Assembly: GCF_004353985.1 (NCBI RefSeq)
Contig: NZ_SMOA01000043.1
Location: 1 to 35,889 of the forward strand
Length of the DNA: 35,889 nucleotides
Source: Paracraurococcus ruber
Lineage (GTDB): Bacteria; Pseudomonadota; Alphaproteobacteria; Acetobacterales; Acetobacteraceae
Reading direction: 5' to 3'
Position 1 is the stretch's first letter, and the number at the start of each line of letters is the position of its first letter. The notes under the pieces were generated by a model that saw nothing but the letters and a program-made list of their open reading frames with translations, was not told the origin of the DNA and searched no databases. Both the position numbers and the translations under genes were made by a program. Positions 24,462 to 32,482 of this stretch are shown in pieces.

Positions 24462-26278
24462 CCGAAGCTGGCCAGGGCGTAGCGGTTGCGCAGCAGCTCG
24501 CGGAACTGCCGGACGATGCGCAGCGAGTCGCGCAGGATGTCGCGGTCGGCGGTCGACAGCGCCCCGGGCTGGATCAGCGCCTCCCGCTCCAGCGTGCCGC
24601 GCCGCACCGCCTCGAGTTGCGCGCGCAGCCGGTATTCCATGAAGACCCGCAGGGCCGACAGCAATTCCCGGCCGAATTCCGGCTCGAAGGCGCGCTGGTC
24701 GGTCAGCGCGGCGATCCGGCCGGCGGTCGAGGTCTCCAGGATGCCCTTGTCCATCGCCAGGGCGCGCATGCCGTGGACGATCGGGAAGATGCCGGCCTTC
24801 TTGATGTCGATCGCGTCGGAGGCGACGCCGACCCGCTCCATCAGCGTGGACAGCACGCCGAGCGCCGGGGTCTGGAAGCTCTCGACCAGGTTGGCGAAGC
24901 GGGCGATCAGCGCCCGCTCGCCCCGCATGGCCTCGACCATCGCCTGCTTCGCCTCCGCCAGCAGGCCGGCGCGGCCGGTGACCGGCACGGCGTCGAAGAA
25001 GATCGCCAGGTTCATCGCCGCCTCCGGCGTGCGCTCCATGATCCAGAGGCGAAGCTGCCGGACGAGGCCCGCGAGCGGCTGGGACCACAACGGGTTGCCG
25101 ACCATGACCCTGCCCGGGCAGGGCGGGAAGCCGAAGCCCGCGAGTGCGGCGCCGAAGGCGTCCCGGAAGCGGGCAAGCTCTGCCTCCTCCACCGGGCCGT
25201 CCAGCAGCAGGCCGTTGTCCTGGTCGGTGCGGACGGTCTGCTCGCCGCGGCCCTCGCTGCCCATGATCATCAGGCAGCCATGCTCGCGGATGGCGGGCGG
25301 CGCCACCAGCTCGAACAGCTTCACGAACAGCCGTCGGTTGAGATCAGAGGTGATCTCGGCGATCTGCTCCACCTTCAGGCCCTGCCGGTGCAGGCGTTCC
25401 ACTTGGCCCTGGATGTCCTGCGCGGGCCCCGTCAGATCCTCGACGCTGCGGGCGCGGTCGATGCGGCCGGGGATGAGCTGGGAATTGCCGGCGACCAGGC
25501 CGAGGATATGGATATCCTCGAGGAAGCCGGTGAACTCGGCCCCCTGGCGCACGGCGACGCGGCGCTTGTCGTGCCGGGTCATCAGCAGCAGCGCCTCGAA
25601 GATGAAGGCGTCGGCATCGACGGCGATGACGTCGAAATGCGAGACGTGGCGCACCGGCGTCTCATGCGGCAGGCGCTTCAGCAGCACGGCCTTCGCTAGG
25701 TTCATGCCGGTGACGACGCCGATGCGGCCCCCGTCCCGGACATAGGCGGCGTTGATGCTGGCATCCTGCATGCGCTGCGCGGCCTCGGCGATGCTGGCGC
25801 TGCCCTCGATCATCAGGGCGGGGCCGCGGCTCGCCTCCCTCACCCGGGCGCGCAGCACGCTCTCCATGCCTTCCTGCCGGCGGGCGCCGGAGAAGGCATC
25901 CAGCTTGGCCGAGACCTCGGAGTAGAAGAAGGCGGCGAAGGCCGGGTTGCGGGCGATCAGGTCCAGCACCAGCGCCCGCGGGACGAGGTAGCAGAGCGTC
26001 TCCCCGGCCGCGACGAAATCCTCCCCGGCGGAGCCATGGACGATGGCGCGGCTGTCGAAGCTGTCGCCCGGGCCGAGCAGGGCGTTGAGGGTCTCGCCCT
26101 CCCGCACCTCGACCGAGCCCTTGATGATGACGTGGAGATGTTCGGCCTTCTGGCCGGGCCGCACCACGGGCTCGCCCGGCGCGACATAGGCGATGTCGAG
26201 GCTCGCCTGGAGCTCGCCGATCTCCTGCTGGGTCAGCCGGTCGAAGGGCGGGTTGGACGCGTCGAAGCCGCTGGGCAT
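24458..26278 (-). CDS. cNMP-binding/CBS/DUF294 nucleotidyltransferase-like signalling protein
   Basis: Cytoplasmic multidomain protein of 606 aa. An N-terminal cyclic-nucleotide-binding-like domain (about residues 10-125, with APGEPVVRPGQKAEHLHVIIKGSVEV) is followed by a CBS pair (about 150-270), then a DUF294 nucleotidyltransferase domain whose core GSEGRGEQTVRTDQDNGLL (about 340-358) matches the GlnD-like G-S-x-G-R-x-E...T-D-x-D-N pattern, so the metal-binding aspartates are intact. A C-terminal helical domain runs to the end. It probably senses a nucleotide and transfers a nucleotidyl group to a target, by analogy with GlnD; target unknown. Coupled to the downstream exonuclease and placed behind actP, with a hairpin in between. 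Confidence 0.9.
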   Translation of the reverse strand: MPSGFDASNPPFDRLTQQEIGELQASLDIAYVAPGEPVVRPGQKAEHLHVIIKGSVEVREGETLNALLGPGDSFDSRAIVHGSAGEDFVAAGETLCYLVPRALVLDLIARNPAFAAFFYSEVSAKLDAFSGARRQEGMESVLRARVREASRGPALMIEGSASIAEAAQRMQDASINAAYVRDGGRIGVVTGMNLAKAVLLKRLPHETPVRHVSHFDVIAVDADAFIFEALLLMTRHDKRRVAVRQGAEFTGFLEDIHILGLVAGNSQLIPGRIDRARSVEDLTGPAQDIQGQVERLHRQGLKVEQIAEITSDLNRRLFVKLFELVAPPAIREHGCLMIMGSEGRGEQTVRTDQDNGLLLDGPVEEAELARFRDAFGAALAGFGFPPCPGRVMVGNPLWSQPLAGLVRQLRLWIMERTPEAAMNLAIFFDAVPVTGRAGLLAEAKQAMVEAMRGERALIARFANLVESFQTPALGVLSTLMERVGVASDAIDIKKAGIFPIVHGMRALAMDKGILETSTAGRIAALTDQRAFEPEFGRELLSALRVFMEYRLRAQLEAVRRGTLEREALIQPGALSTADRDILRDSLRIVRQFRELLRNRYALASFG

Positions 26279-26297
26279 GGGAGAAACTCGGGCCGGT

Positions 26298-26319
26298 CCA
26301 GGGGTCGCCTGACCCCTGG
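26298..26319 (-). terminator. hairpin between actP and the DUF294 gene
   Basis: Perfect 9-bp arms (CCAGGGGTC, loop GCCT, GACCCCTGG) in the 87-bp gap on the minus strand. No strong T-run follows, so it may terminate the actP message or only reduce read-through into the DUF294 gene. Confidence 0.6.
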
Positions 26320-26365
26320 CGGGATGGGGTCCGGGGACGGGCAGGGCCCTTCCCCGGTGACGGAC

Positions 26366-28060
26366 CTAGTGGATATGGGCGGAAGACGCCCCGATCCCCG
26401 TCTCGGACCGGACATACTGCGCATCGTAGGACGCCAGTTCCCGCTTCGCCCGCTGGCTGGCATCGAGCTTGGAGACGACATAGATCCCCACGAAGGCGAT
26501 GGTCATGGAGAAGAGGGCCGGGTTGTCATAGGGGAAGATCGCGGCCTTGTTGCCGAAGGTCTGCACCCAGACCGCCTTGGACAGCACCACCATCGCCACG
26601 GCGGAGGCGAGGCCGAGGAAGCCGCCCCACATCGCGCCGCGCGTGGTGCAGCCCTTCCACATCGTGCTCATCAGCAGGACGGGGAAGTTGCAGCTTGCCG
26701 CCACGGCGAAGGCCAGGCCGACCATGAAGGCGACGTTCTGATTCTCGAAGATGTAGCCCAGCACGATCGCCACGATGCCGATGACGACGGCCGAGATCTT
26801 CGAGATGTTGACCTCCTTCCGCTCGGAGGCGCGGCCGCGCGCGATGACCTCGGCATAGAGGTCGTGCGAGACGGCGGAGGCGCCGGCGAGCGTCAGGCCG
26901 GCCACCACCGCCAGGATGGTGGCGAAGGCAACGGCGGAGATGAAGCCGAGGAAGAGGCTGCCGCCCACCGCATTGGCCAGGTGCACGGCCGCCATGTTGG
27001 TGCCGCCGAGCAGGCCGGTGATCTTGTTGATCACGCCGCCGGCGCCGGCCGTGTAGTAGGCCGGGTCGCTCATCAGGAAGGTGATGGCGCCGAAGCCGAT
27101 GATGAAGGTCAGGATGTAGAAATAGGCGATCAGGCCGGTGGCGTAGAACACCGACTTGCGGGCCGCCTTGGCGTCGGACACCGTGAAGAAGCGCATCAGG
27201 ATGTGCGGCAGGCCGGCGGTGCCGAACATGAGCGCGAGGCCGAGCGAGATGGCGGAGACGGGGTCGGCCACCATGCCGCCGGGCGCCATGATGGCGTCGC
27301 CCTTCGGATGGACCCGCACCGCCTCGGCGAACATCGCTTCCGGGCTGAAGCCGAAATGCAGCATGACCATGAAGGCCATGAAGCTGGCGCCGCCCAGCAG
27401 CAGGCAGGCCTTGATGATCTGCACCCAGGTGGTCGCCTTCATGCCGCCGAAGGCGACATAGACGATCATCAGCGCGCCGACGATCACCACGGCATAGAGG
27501 TAGTCGAGGCCGAAGAGCAGCTGGATCAGCTTGCCGGCGCCGACCATCTGCGCGATCAGGTAGAAGGCGACGACGACCAGCGTGCCGGTCGCCGACAGGA
27601 TGCGGATCTGCGTCTGGTCCAGCCGGAAGGACGCCACGTCGGCGAAGGTGAACTTGCCGAGGTTGCGCAGCCGCTCCGCGATCAGGAACAGCACGATCGG
27701 CCAGCCCACCAGGAAGCCGATGGAGTAGATCAGCCCGTCGAAGCCGGAGGCGAAGACGAGGCCGGAGATGCCGAGGAAGCTCGCGGCCGACATGTAGTCG
27801 CCGGCGATGGCCAGCCCGTTCTGGAATCCGGTGATGCCGCCGCCGGCGGCGTAGAAATCGGCCGCCGACTTGCTGGACGCCGCGGCGCGGTAGGTGATGA
27901 CCAGGGTGCCGAGGACGAAGAGGAAGAACATCGCGATGGCGGCGATGTTCAGGCCCTGCTTGTCCACCGCGCCGTCCACGGCGCCGGCCGCGAAGGCGAC
28001 GGCATGGGTGCCGATATAGCCCACCAGCCCGGCCGCCAGGGCGAGGAAGAGGCGATGCAT
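26366..28060 (-). CDS. actP: sodium:solute symporter, ActP-type monocarboxylate permease
   Basis: Inner-membrane symporter of 564 aa with about 13 spans (SSSF family). Diagnostic ActP blocks: [96 protein letters not shown] and [29 protein letters not shown]. It imports acetate, propionate or similar acids with sodium. The ATG overlaps the DUF485 stop by one base (TGATG), the usual yjcH-actP pairing. Divergent from prpE, which suggests its acid is activated to the CoA thioester directly after uptake. Confidence 0.92.
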   Translation of the reverse strand: MHRLFLALAAGLVGYIGTHAVAFAAGAVDGAVDKQGLNIAAIAMFFLFVLGTLVITYRAAASSKSAADFYAAGGGITGFQNGLAIAGDYMSAASFLGISGLVFASGFDGLIYSIGFLVGWPIVLFLIAERLRNLGKFTFADVASFRLDQTQIRILSATGTLVVVAFYLIAQMVGAGKLIQLLFGLDYLYAVVIVGALMIVYVAFGGMKATTWVQIIKACLLLGGASFMAFMVMLHFGFSPEAMFAEAVRVHPKGDAIMAPGGMVADPVSAISLGLALMFGTAGLPHILMRFFTVSDAKAARKSVFYATGLIAYFYILTFIIGFGAITFLMSDPAYYTAGAGGVINKITGLLGGTNMAAVHLANAVGGSLFLGFISAVAFATILAVVAGLTLAGASAVSHDLYAEVIARGRASERKEVNISKISAVVIGIVAIVLGYIFENQNVAFMVGLAFAVAASCNFPVLLMSTMWKGCTTRGAMWGGFLGLASAVAMVVLSKAVWVQTFGNKAAIFPYDNPALFSMTIAFVGIYVVSKLDASQRAKRELASYDAQYVRSETGIGASSAHIH

Positions 28061-28365
28061 CAGGCGATGTCCTTCTGCAGGTCGCGCGTCAGCGCGTCGA
28101 ACCGGCTATTGGCGCGCTGGACATAGATGCCGGTCAGCAGGAAGGCCGAGACGATGACCACCAGCCCGAGCACGATGCCGAGCGAGGTGACGCCGCCGCC
28201 CACCTTCATGGCCATCAGCGGCTGCGCGAAGGCGACCAGGAAGATGAAGCAGAGATAGATCGCCAGCATGACGGCCGCGAGGGTCCAGGCGAAGCCGGAC
28301 CGCGTGCGGACCAGCTCCTGGAATTTCGGATTGTCCAGGATCCTCTCCTGGCCAGATGCAACCAT
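28060..28365 (-). CDS. yjcH: DUF485 membrane protein (YjcH-like), ActP partner
   Basis: Small inner-membrane protein of 101 aa with two spans (about residues 25-48 and 58-82). The segment [35 protein letters not shown] is the DUF485 signature. It is regularly encoded directly before actP and is thought to assist or regulate the symporter. Start at ATG 28365 has an excellent ribosome site (GGGAGG, eight bases upstream). First gene of the yjcH-actP-DUF294-exonuclease string. Confidence 0.92.
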   Translation of the reverse strand: MVASGQERILDNPKFQELVRTRSGFAWTLAAVMLAIYLCFIFLVAFAQPLMAMKVGGGVTSLGIVLGLVVIVSAFLLTGIYVQRANSRFDALTRDLQKDIA

Positions 28366-28500
28366 GGTGGTAACCTCCCTTCCCGGCTTGGCGGATGCAT
28401 CGCACCCTTGCCAGCCCGGCGGCCGTCCAGCGTTGATCCAGCGCAAGGCCCGGGCGGATGCGGCGGCCTACCCGCCGGGTGCGGGCTTCGGGCTGGGGCG

Positions 28501-28563
28501 GGCTTGCCGTGCCGCCCCAGCGGCTTGCCGCCCGGTCGGCGGCTTGCCAGTTTGCACGGCAAG
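28501..28563. repeat. three phased GGCTTGCC direct repeats plus one inverted half-site upstream of prpE
   Basis: GGCTTGCC occurs at 28501, 28522 and 28541, that is 21 and 19 bases apart, about two helical turns; GGCAAG (28558-28563) is the inverted form. They lie in the 214-bp divergent region between yjcH and prpE, close to the prpE ribosome site. This suits an array of activator or repressor sites on one DNA face. Confidence 0.5.
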
Positions 28564-28579
28564 AACCGGGGAGGATGCG

Positions 28580-30478
28580 ATGCAGGCCAGTGCCAGCCAG
28601 TACGATGCCGCCTATGCCGCCTGGCAGCGCGACCCCGACGGGTATTGGCGGGAGGCGGCGCGGCGGATCGACTGGGACCGCGCCCCGGACCGCATCCTCG
28701 ATCCCGCCGCCGGCCCCTATGGACGCTGGTTCCCGGATGCGCGGCTGAACACCTGCCACAATGCGGTGGACCGGCATGTCGCGTCCGGCCGCGGCGGGCA
28801 GGCCGCGATCATCTGGGACAGCCCGATGACCGGCCGCTGCGAGACCATCACCTATGCGGCGCTGCAGTCCCGCGTGGCGAAGCTGGCCGGCGCGCTGCGG
28901 GCGCGCGGCGTCGGCGCCGGCGACCGCGTGGTGGTCTACATGCCGATGGTGCCGGAAGCCGCCATCGCGATGCTGGCCTGCGCCCGGCTGGGCGCGGTGC
29001 ATTCCGTGGTGTTCGGCGGCTTCGCGGCGGCGGAGCTGGCGGCGCGCATCGCCGATGCGAAGCCGAAGGTGGTCCTCGCCGCCTCCTGCGGGCTCGAGCC
29101 CGGGCGGGTGGTCGCCTACAAGCCGCTGCTGGACGCCGCCATCGCGCTGTCGCCGCACAAGCCGGACCGCGTCCTGGTGCTGCAGCGGGAGCAAAGCGCC
29201 GCGGCGCTGGAGGCAGGCCGCGACGAGGACTGGAGCGAGGCCGAGGCGGCGGCCGCGCCGGCGGACTGCGTGCCGGTGGCGGCGACCGATCCGCTCTACA
29301 TCCTCTACACCAGCGGCACCACCGGGAAGCCCAAGGGGGTGGTGCGCGACAATGGCGGGCATGCCGTGGCGCTGCGCAACTCCATGGCCATGCTCTATGG
29401 CGTGGGGCCGGGCGACGTGATGTTCACCGCCTCCGATGTCGGCTGGGTGGTCGGGCATTCCTATATCGTCTATGCGCCGCTGCTGACCGGCGCGACCAGC
29501 GTGCTGTTCGAGGGCAAGCCGGTCGGCACGCCGGATGCGGGCACCTTCTGGCGCGTCTGCGCGCAGCACGGCGTGAAGGCGATGTTCACCGCGCCGACCG
29601 CCATCCGCGCCATCAAGCGCGACGACCCCGAGGGCAGGCTCGTCGCGCAGCACGACCTGTCGAGGCTGGAAGCGCTGTTCCTGGCCGGCGAGCGCTGCGA
29701 CCCGCCGACCGCCGAATGGGTGTCCGGCCTGCTGCGGAAGCCGGTGATCGACCACTGGTGGCAGACCGAGACGGGCTGGCCGATCAGCGGCAATTTCCGC
29801 GGCCTCGGCCTGTTTCCCGCAAGGTTCGGAAGCGGCGGCAAGGCCAGCCCCGGCTACGACGTGCAGGCGCTGGACGAGGCCGGGCAGCCGCTGCCGCGCG
29901 GCCAGGGCGGCACGCTGGCGGTGCGCCTGCCATTGCCGCCGGGCTGCCTGCCGACGCTGTGGCAGGCCGATGACCGCTTCCGCGAGAGCTACACCGCCAC
30001 CTTCCCGGGCTGGTACAACACCTCCGATGCCGGGGTGGTGGACGAGGAGGGCTACATCTCCGTCATGTCCCGCACCGACGACATCATCAATGTCGCGGGG
30101 CATCGCCTGAGCACGGGCGCGATGGAGGAGGTGCTGGCCAGCCACCCCGATGTCGCGGAATGCGCGGTGGTCGGCGTGAAGGACAGCCTGAAGGGCCAGG
30201 TGCCGCTGGGCCTCGTCGTGCTGAAATCCGGCGTCACCCGGGCGGAGGACGCGATCTGCCGCGACCTGGTCGGGCTGGTGCGGGACCGCATCGGGCCGGT
30301 CGCCGCCTTCAAGGATGCGAAGGTGGTGCCGCGCCTGCCGAAGACCCGGAGCGGCAAGATCCTGCGCGCCACCCTGCGCCGGATCGCCGATGGCGAGGAT
30401 TACGTGGTGCCGCCCACCATCGACGACCCGGCGATCCTCGGCGAGATGGAGGGGACGCTGAAGGGCGTGGCGCGCTGA
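28580..30478 (+). CDS. prpE: propionate-CoA ligase (propionyl-CoA synthetase)
   Basis: Acyl-CoA synthetase of 632 aa. The AMP-binding motif is YTSGTTGKPKGVVRDNGGH (near residue 243), the PrpE form rather than the acetyl-CoA synthetase form. Other blocks: VGWVVGHSYIVYAPLL, HWWQTETGWPI, SRTDDIINVAGHRLSTGAMEEVLASHPDVAE and the catalytic lysine in TRSGKILRATLR (about 592). The ending VPPTIDDPAIL also fits PrpE. It makes propionyl-CoA (and perhaps acetyl-CoA) from the free acid and ATP. ATG 28580 follows GGGGAGG. Its placement divergent from actP argues for one uptake-and-activation unit. No prpBCD genes are nearby. Confidence 0.92.
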   Translation: MQASASQYDAAYAAWQRDPDGYWREAARRIDWDRAPDRILDPAAGPYGRWFPDARLNTCHNAVDRHVASGRGGQAAIIWDSPMTGRCETITYAALQSRVAKLAGALRARGVGAGDRVVVYMPMVPEAAIAMLACARLGAVHSVVFGGFAAAELAARIADAKPKVVLAASCGLEPGRVVAYKPLLDAAIALSPHKPDRVLVLQREQSAAALEAGRDEDWSEAEAAAAPADCVPVAATDPLYILYTSGTTGKPKGVVRDNGGHAVALRNSMAMLYGVGPGDVMFTASDVGWVVGHSYIVYAPLLTGATSVLFEGKPVGTPDAGTFWRVCAQHGVKAMFTAPTAIRAIKRDDPEGRLVAQHDLSRLEALFLAGERCDPPTAEWVSGLLRKPVIDHWWQTETGWPISGNFRGLGLFPARFGSGGKASPGYDVQALDEAGQPLPRGQGGTLAVRLPLPPGCLPTLWQADDRFRESYTATFPGWYNTSDAGVVDEEGYISVMSRTDDIINVAGHRLSTGAMEEVLASHPDVAECAVVGVKDSLKGQVPLGLVVLKSGVTRAEDAICRDLVGLVRDRIGPVAAFKDAKVVPRLPKTRSGKILRATLRRIADGEDYVVPPTIDDPAILGEMEGTLKGVAR

Positions 30479-30484
30479 GGCGCC

Positions 30485-30522
30485 CCCGGGGGGAGCCACG
30501 CCGCGGCGTGGCTCCCCCCGGG
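30485..30522. terminator. bidirectional terminator between prpE and ttuC
   Basis: A perfect 18-bp inverted repeat (CCCGGGGGGAGCCACGCC 30485-30502, two-base centre, then its complement to 30522) sits between convergent stops, starting seven bases after prpE and ending three bases before the ttuC stop. Very stable hairpin usable from both sides. Confidence 0.85.
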
Positions 30523-30524
30523 TC

Positions 30525-31598
30525 CTACAGGTTCGCGCCGCGGATGGCGGCGATAACGGCCTGGGTCACCTGCTCGGTATTCGCGGTGCCGCCGACATCG
30601 GCGGTCAGCACGCCATCGGCGCAGACCCGCTCCACCGCCGCCATCAGCCGGTCGGCGGCCGGCTGCTCGCCGACATGCTCCAGCATCATCGCCGCGGTCC
30701 AGAAGGTGGCGACCGGGTTGGCCACGCCCTTGCCCGCGATGTCGAAGGCCGAGCCATGGATCGGCTCGAACATCGAGGGAAAGCGGCGCGAGGGGTCGAG
30801 GTTGGCGGTGGGCGCGACGCCGAGCGAGCCGGCGACGGCGCCGGCCAGGTCGCTCAGGATATCCGCGTGCAGGTTGGTGGCGACCACGGTGTCGATGCTG
30901 CCGGGGTGGCGCACCATGCGGGCGGCCATGGCGTCCACCAGCTCCTTCTCCCAGGTCACGGCCGGGTAGTCGCGCGCGACCTCGGCCGCGATCTCGTCCC
31001 AGAAGACCATGCCGTGCTTCTGGGCGTTCGACTTGGTGACGACCGTCAGCAGCTTGCGCGGGCGCCGGGCCGCGATCTCGAAGGCCGTGCGCATGATCCG
31101 CGTCACGCCGGCCCGGGTGAAGATGGCGGTCTCGGTGGCGACTTCCTCCGGGTGGCCGCGATGGGCGCGGCCGCCATGGCCGGCATACTCGCCCTCGGAA
31201 TTCTCCCGCACGATCACCCAGTCGATGTCGCCCGGCGCCACCGCCCGCAGCGGGCTGGTCAGGCCGGGCAGCACACGGGTCGGGCGGATATTGGCGTACT
31301 GGTCGAAGCCCTGGCAGATCCGCAGCCGCAGGCCCCACAGCGTGACATCGTCCGGGATGTGCTGGTCGCCCACCGCGCCGAAGAAGATGGCGTCGAAGCC
31401 CTTCAGCGTCTCCAGCCCGTCCTCGGCCATCATCCGACCGGTCTCGCGGTAGTAGTCGCTGCCCCAGGGGAATTCCGTGACGTCCAGGCGGAAGCCGCCA
31501 TCGCGCTCGGCCAGCGCCTGCAGCACCCGCAGGCCGGCGGGGATGACTTCCTGGCCGATGCCGTCGGCGGAGATGGCGGCGATGCGGTGGGTGCGCAT
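30525..31598 (-). CDS. ttuC: tartrate dehydrogenase / D-malate dehydrogenase-like decarboxylating enzyme
   Basis: Isocitrate/isopropylmalate dehydrogenase-family enzyme of 357 aa. It starts IAAISADGIGQEVIPAG, and has FFGAVGDQHIPDDVTLWGLRL, the active-site VRENSEGEYAGHGGRAHRG, VVTKSNAQKHGMVFWDEI, VATNLHADILSDLAGAVAGSLGVAPTANLDP and FEPIHGSAFDIAGKGVANP. The RENSEGEY and GGR blocks distinguish tartrate/D-malate dehydrogenases from LeuB. It is expected to oxidise tartrate or D-malate with NAD and Mn2+, giving glycerate or pyruvate. AAGGAG is seven bases upstream of ATG 31598. Divergent from the GntR gene with only about 23 bases between starts; the neighbouring glycerate kinase and pyruvate kinase support a tartrate route. 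Confidence 0.88.
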   Translation of the reverse strand: MRTHRIAAISADGIGQEVIPAGLRVLQALAERDGGFRLDVTEFPWGSDYYRETGRMMAEDGLETLKGFDAIFFGAVGDQHIPDDVTLWGLRLRICQGFDQYANIRPTRVLPGLTSPLRAVAPGDIDWVIVRENSEGEYAGHGGRAHRGHPEEVATETAIFTRAGVTRIMRTAFEIAARRPRKLLTVVTKSNAQKHGMVFWDEIAAEVARDYPAVTWEKELVDAMAARMVRHPGSIDTVVATNLHADILSDLAGAVAGSLGVAPTANLDPSRRFPSMFEPIHGSAFDIAGKGVANPVATFWTAAMMLEHVGEQPAADRLMAAVERVCADGVLTADVGGTANTEQVTQAVIAAIRGANL

Positions 31599-31616
31599 GG
31601 GAGGCTCCTTCAGGGC

Positions 31617-31624
31617 GTGGTATG
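31617..31624 (+). promoter_or_regulatory. candidate GntR half-site GTGGTATG in ttuC/gntR divergent gap
   Basis: The octamer lies between divergent starts and overlaps the first possible gntR start. TGGTAT is the half-site known for several FCD-type GntR operators (TGGTATACCA). The same octamer, inverted, occurs upstream of the glycerate kinase gene. Confidence 0.4.
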
Positions 31625-32338
31625 CTTGCTGGCATGGAAGACGAGACGGGGCCGCGCGTGCGGCCCATGGAACGGCCGGCGCGGCCGCGCGGCAGCCTGG
31701 CGGATGCCGCCTATGCCGCGCTGAAGGCCAGCATCCTGGAATCCCTGCTGCCCCCGGGCGAGGAGGCGACGGAGCAGGCCATCGCCGACCAGCTCGGCAT
31801 GAGCCGGACGCCGGTGCATGAGGCGGTGCTGCGGCTGCAGCACGAAGGCTTCCTGCGCGTCCTGCCCCGCCGCGGCGTGCGGGTGCTGCCGATCGACCCG
31901 CTGGACCTGCGGGAGACCTATGACGTGCTGATCGCCCTGGAAGGCGCGGCGGCGGCGCTGCTGGCCGGGCGCGGCGCGGCCGGCGGCGCCGCGCTGGAGG
32001 CGATGGCGGCGGCGACGGCTGCGATGGACCGAGCGCTCGCCGCCGGCGACCGCAAGGGCTGGGCGGCGGCGGATGACCGCTTCCACCGCGTGCTGCTGGA
32101 AGGCGGCGGCAATGCCAAGCTGGCGCGGCTGGCGCAGACCGCGGCGGACCAGGCGCAGCGCGCCCGCAGCGCCACGGCGTCGCGGCGGCCGGACCCGCTG
32201 GCCTCCTCGGCCGAGCATGCGGCGATCCTGGCCGCCCTTCGCGCCGCGGAAGCGGAGGCGGCGCGCGCAGCGGTGGCGGCGCACCGGCGCCGGGCCAGCG
32301 AGGAGATCCTGCGCGTGCTGGGGGCGATGCCCGGCTGA
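31622..32338 (+). CDS. GntR-family (FadR/FCD type) transcriptional regulator
   Basis: Regulator of up to 238 aa; ATG 31634 (234 aa) is an equally possible start, as neither has a clear ribosome site. The winged helix domain covers about residues 27-95, with LPPGEEATEQAIADQLGMSRTPVHEAVLRLQHEGFLRVLPRRGVRVLP. The C-terminal all-helical FCD domain binds small acids, with metal-ligand-like residues in DDRFHRVLL and SSAEHAAILAAL. It most likely controls the divergent tartrate dehydrogenase gene and perhaps the downstream glycerate kinase gene, since both control regions share GTGGTATG. Confidence 0.9.
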   Translation: MLAGMEDETGPRVRPMERPARPRGSLADAAYAALKASILESLLPPGEEATEQAIADQLGMSRTPVHEAVLRLQHEGFLRVLPRRGVRVLPIDPLDLRETYDVLIALEGAAAALLAGRGAAGGAALEAMAAATAAMDRALAAGDRKGWAAADDRFHRVLLEGGGNAKLARLAQTAADQAQRARSATASRRPDPLASSAEHAAILAALRAAEAEAARAAVAAHRRRASEEILRVLGAMPG

Positions 32339-32375
32339 TGCGGCGTCCTCGGCTCCCGTCATGCGCGGCTTGTTC

Positions 32376-32383
32376 CATACCAC
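32376..32383 (-). promoter_or_regulatory. candidate GntR half-site CATACCAC upstream of glycerate kinase
   Basis: Inverted copy of the octamer at 31617-31624, 100 bases upstream of the glycerate kinase start, in a locally AT-richer patch (TTCCATACCACCAGAAATTCC). Supports shared control with the tartrate dehydrogenase gene. Confidence 0.4.
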
Positions 32384-32482
32384 CAGAAATTCCACAAGGG
32401 GCATTGCGCCCGCGGCACCCAAGGGGTCCAAGCATCGGCCACCGGCCCGGGCGCGCGGCGGGGCGTGGCGAGGAGGGGAAGG

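Noticed and set aside
26036-28126. Plus-strand open frame of 696 codons opposite actP
   Set aside because: Asp/His/Gly-rich product typical of an antisense shadow; actP and the DUF294 gene on the minus strand are complete.
28106-30499. Minus-strand open frame of 797 codons opposite prpE
   Set aside because: No domains, and prpE is intact on the plus strand.
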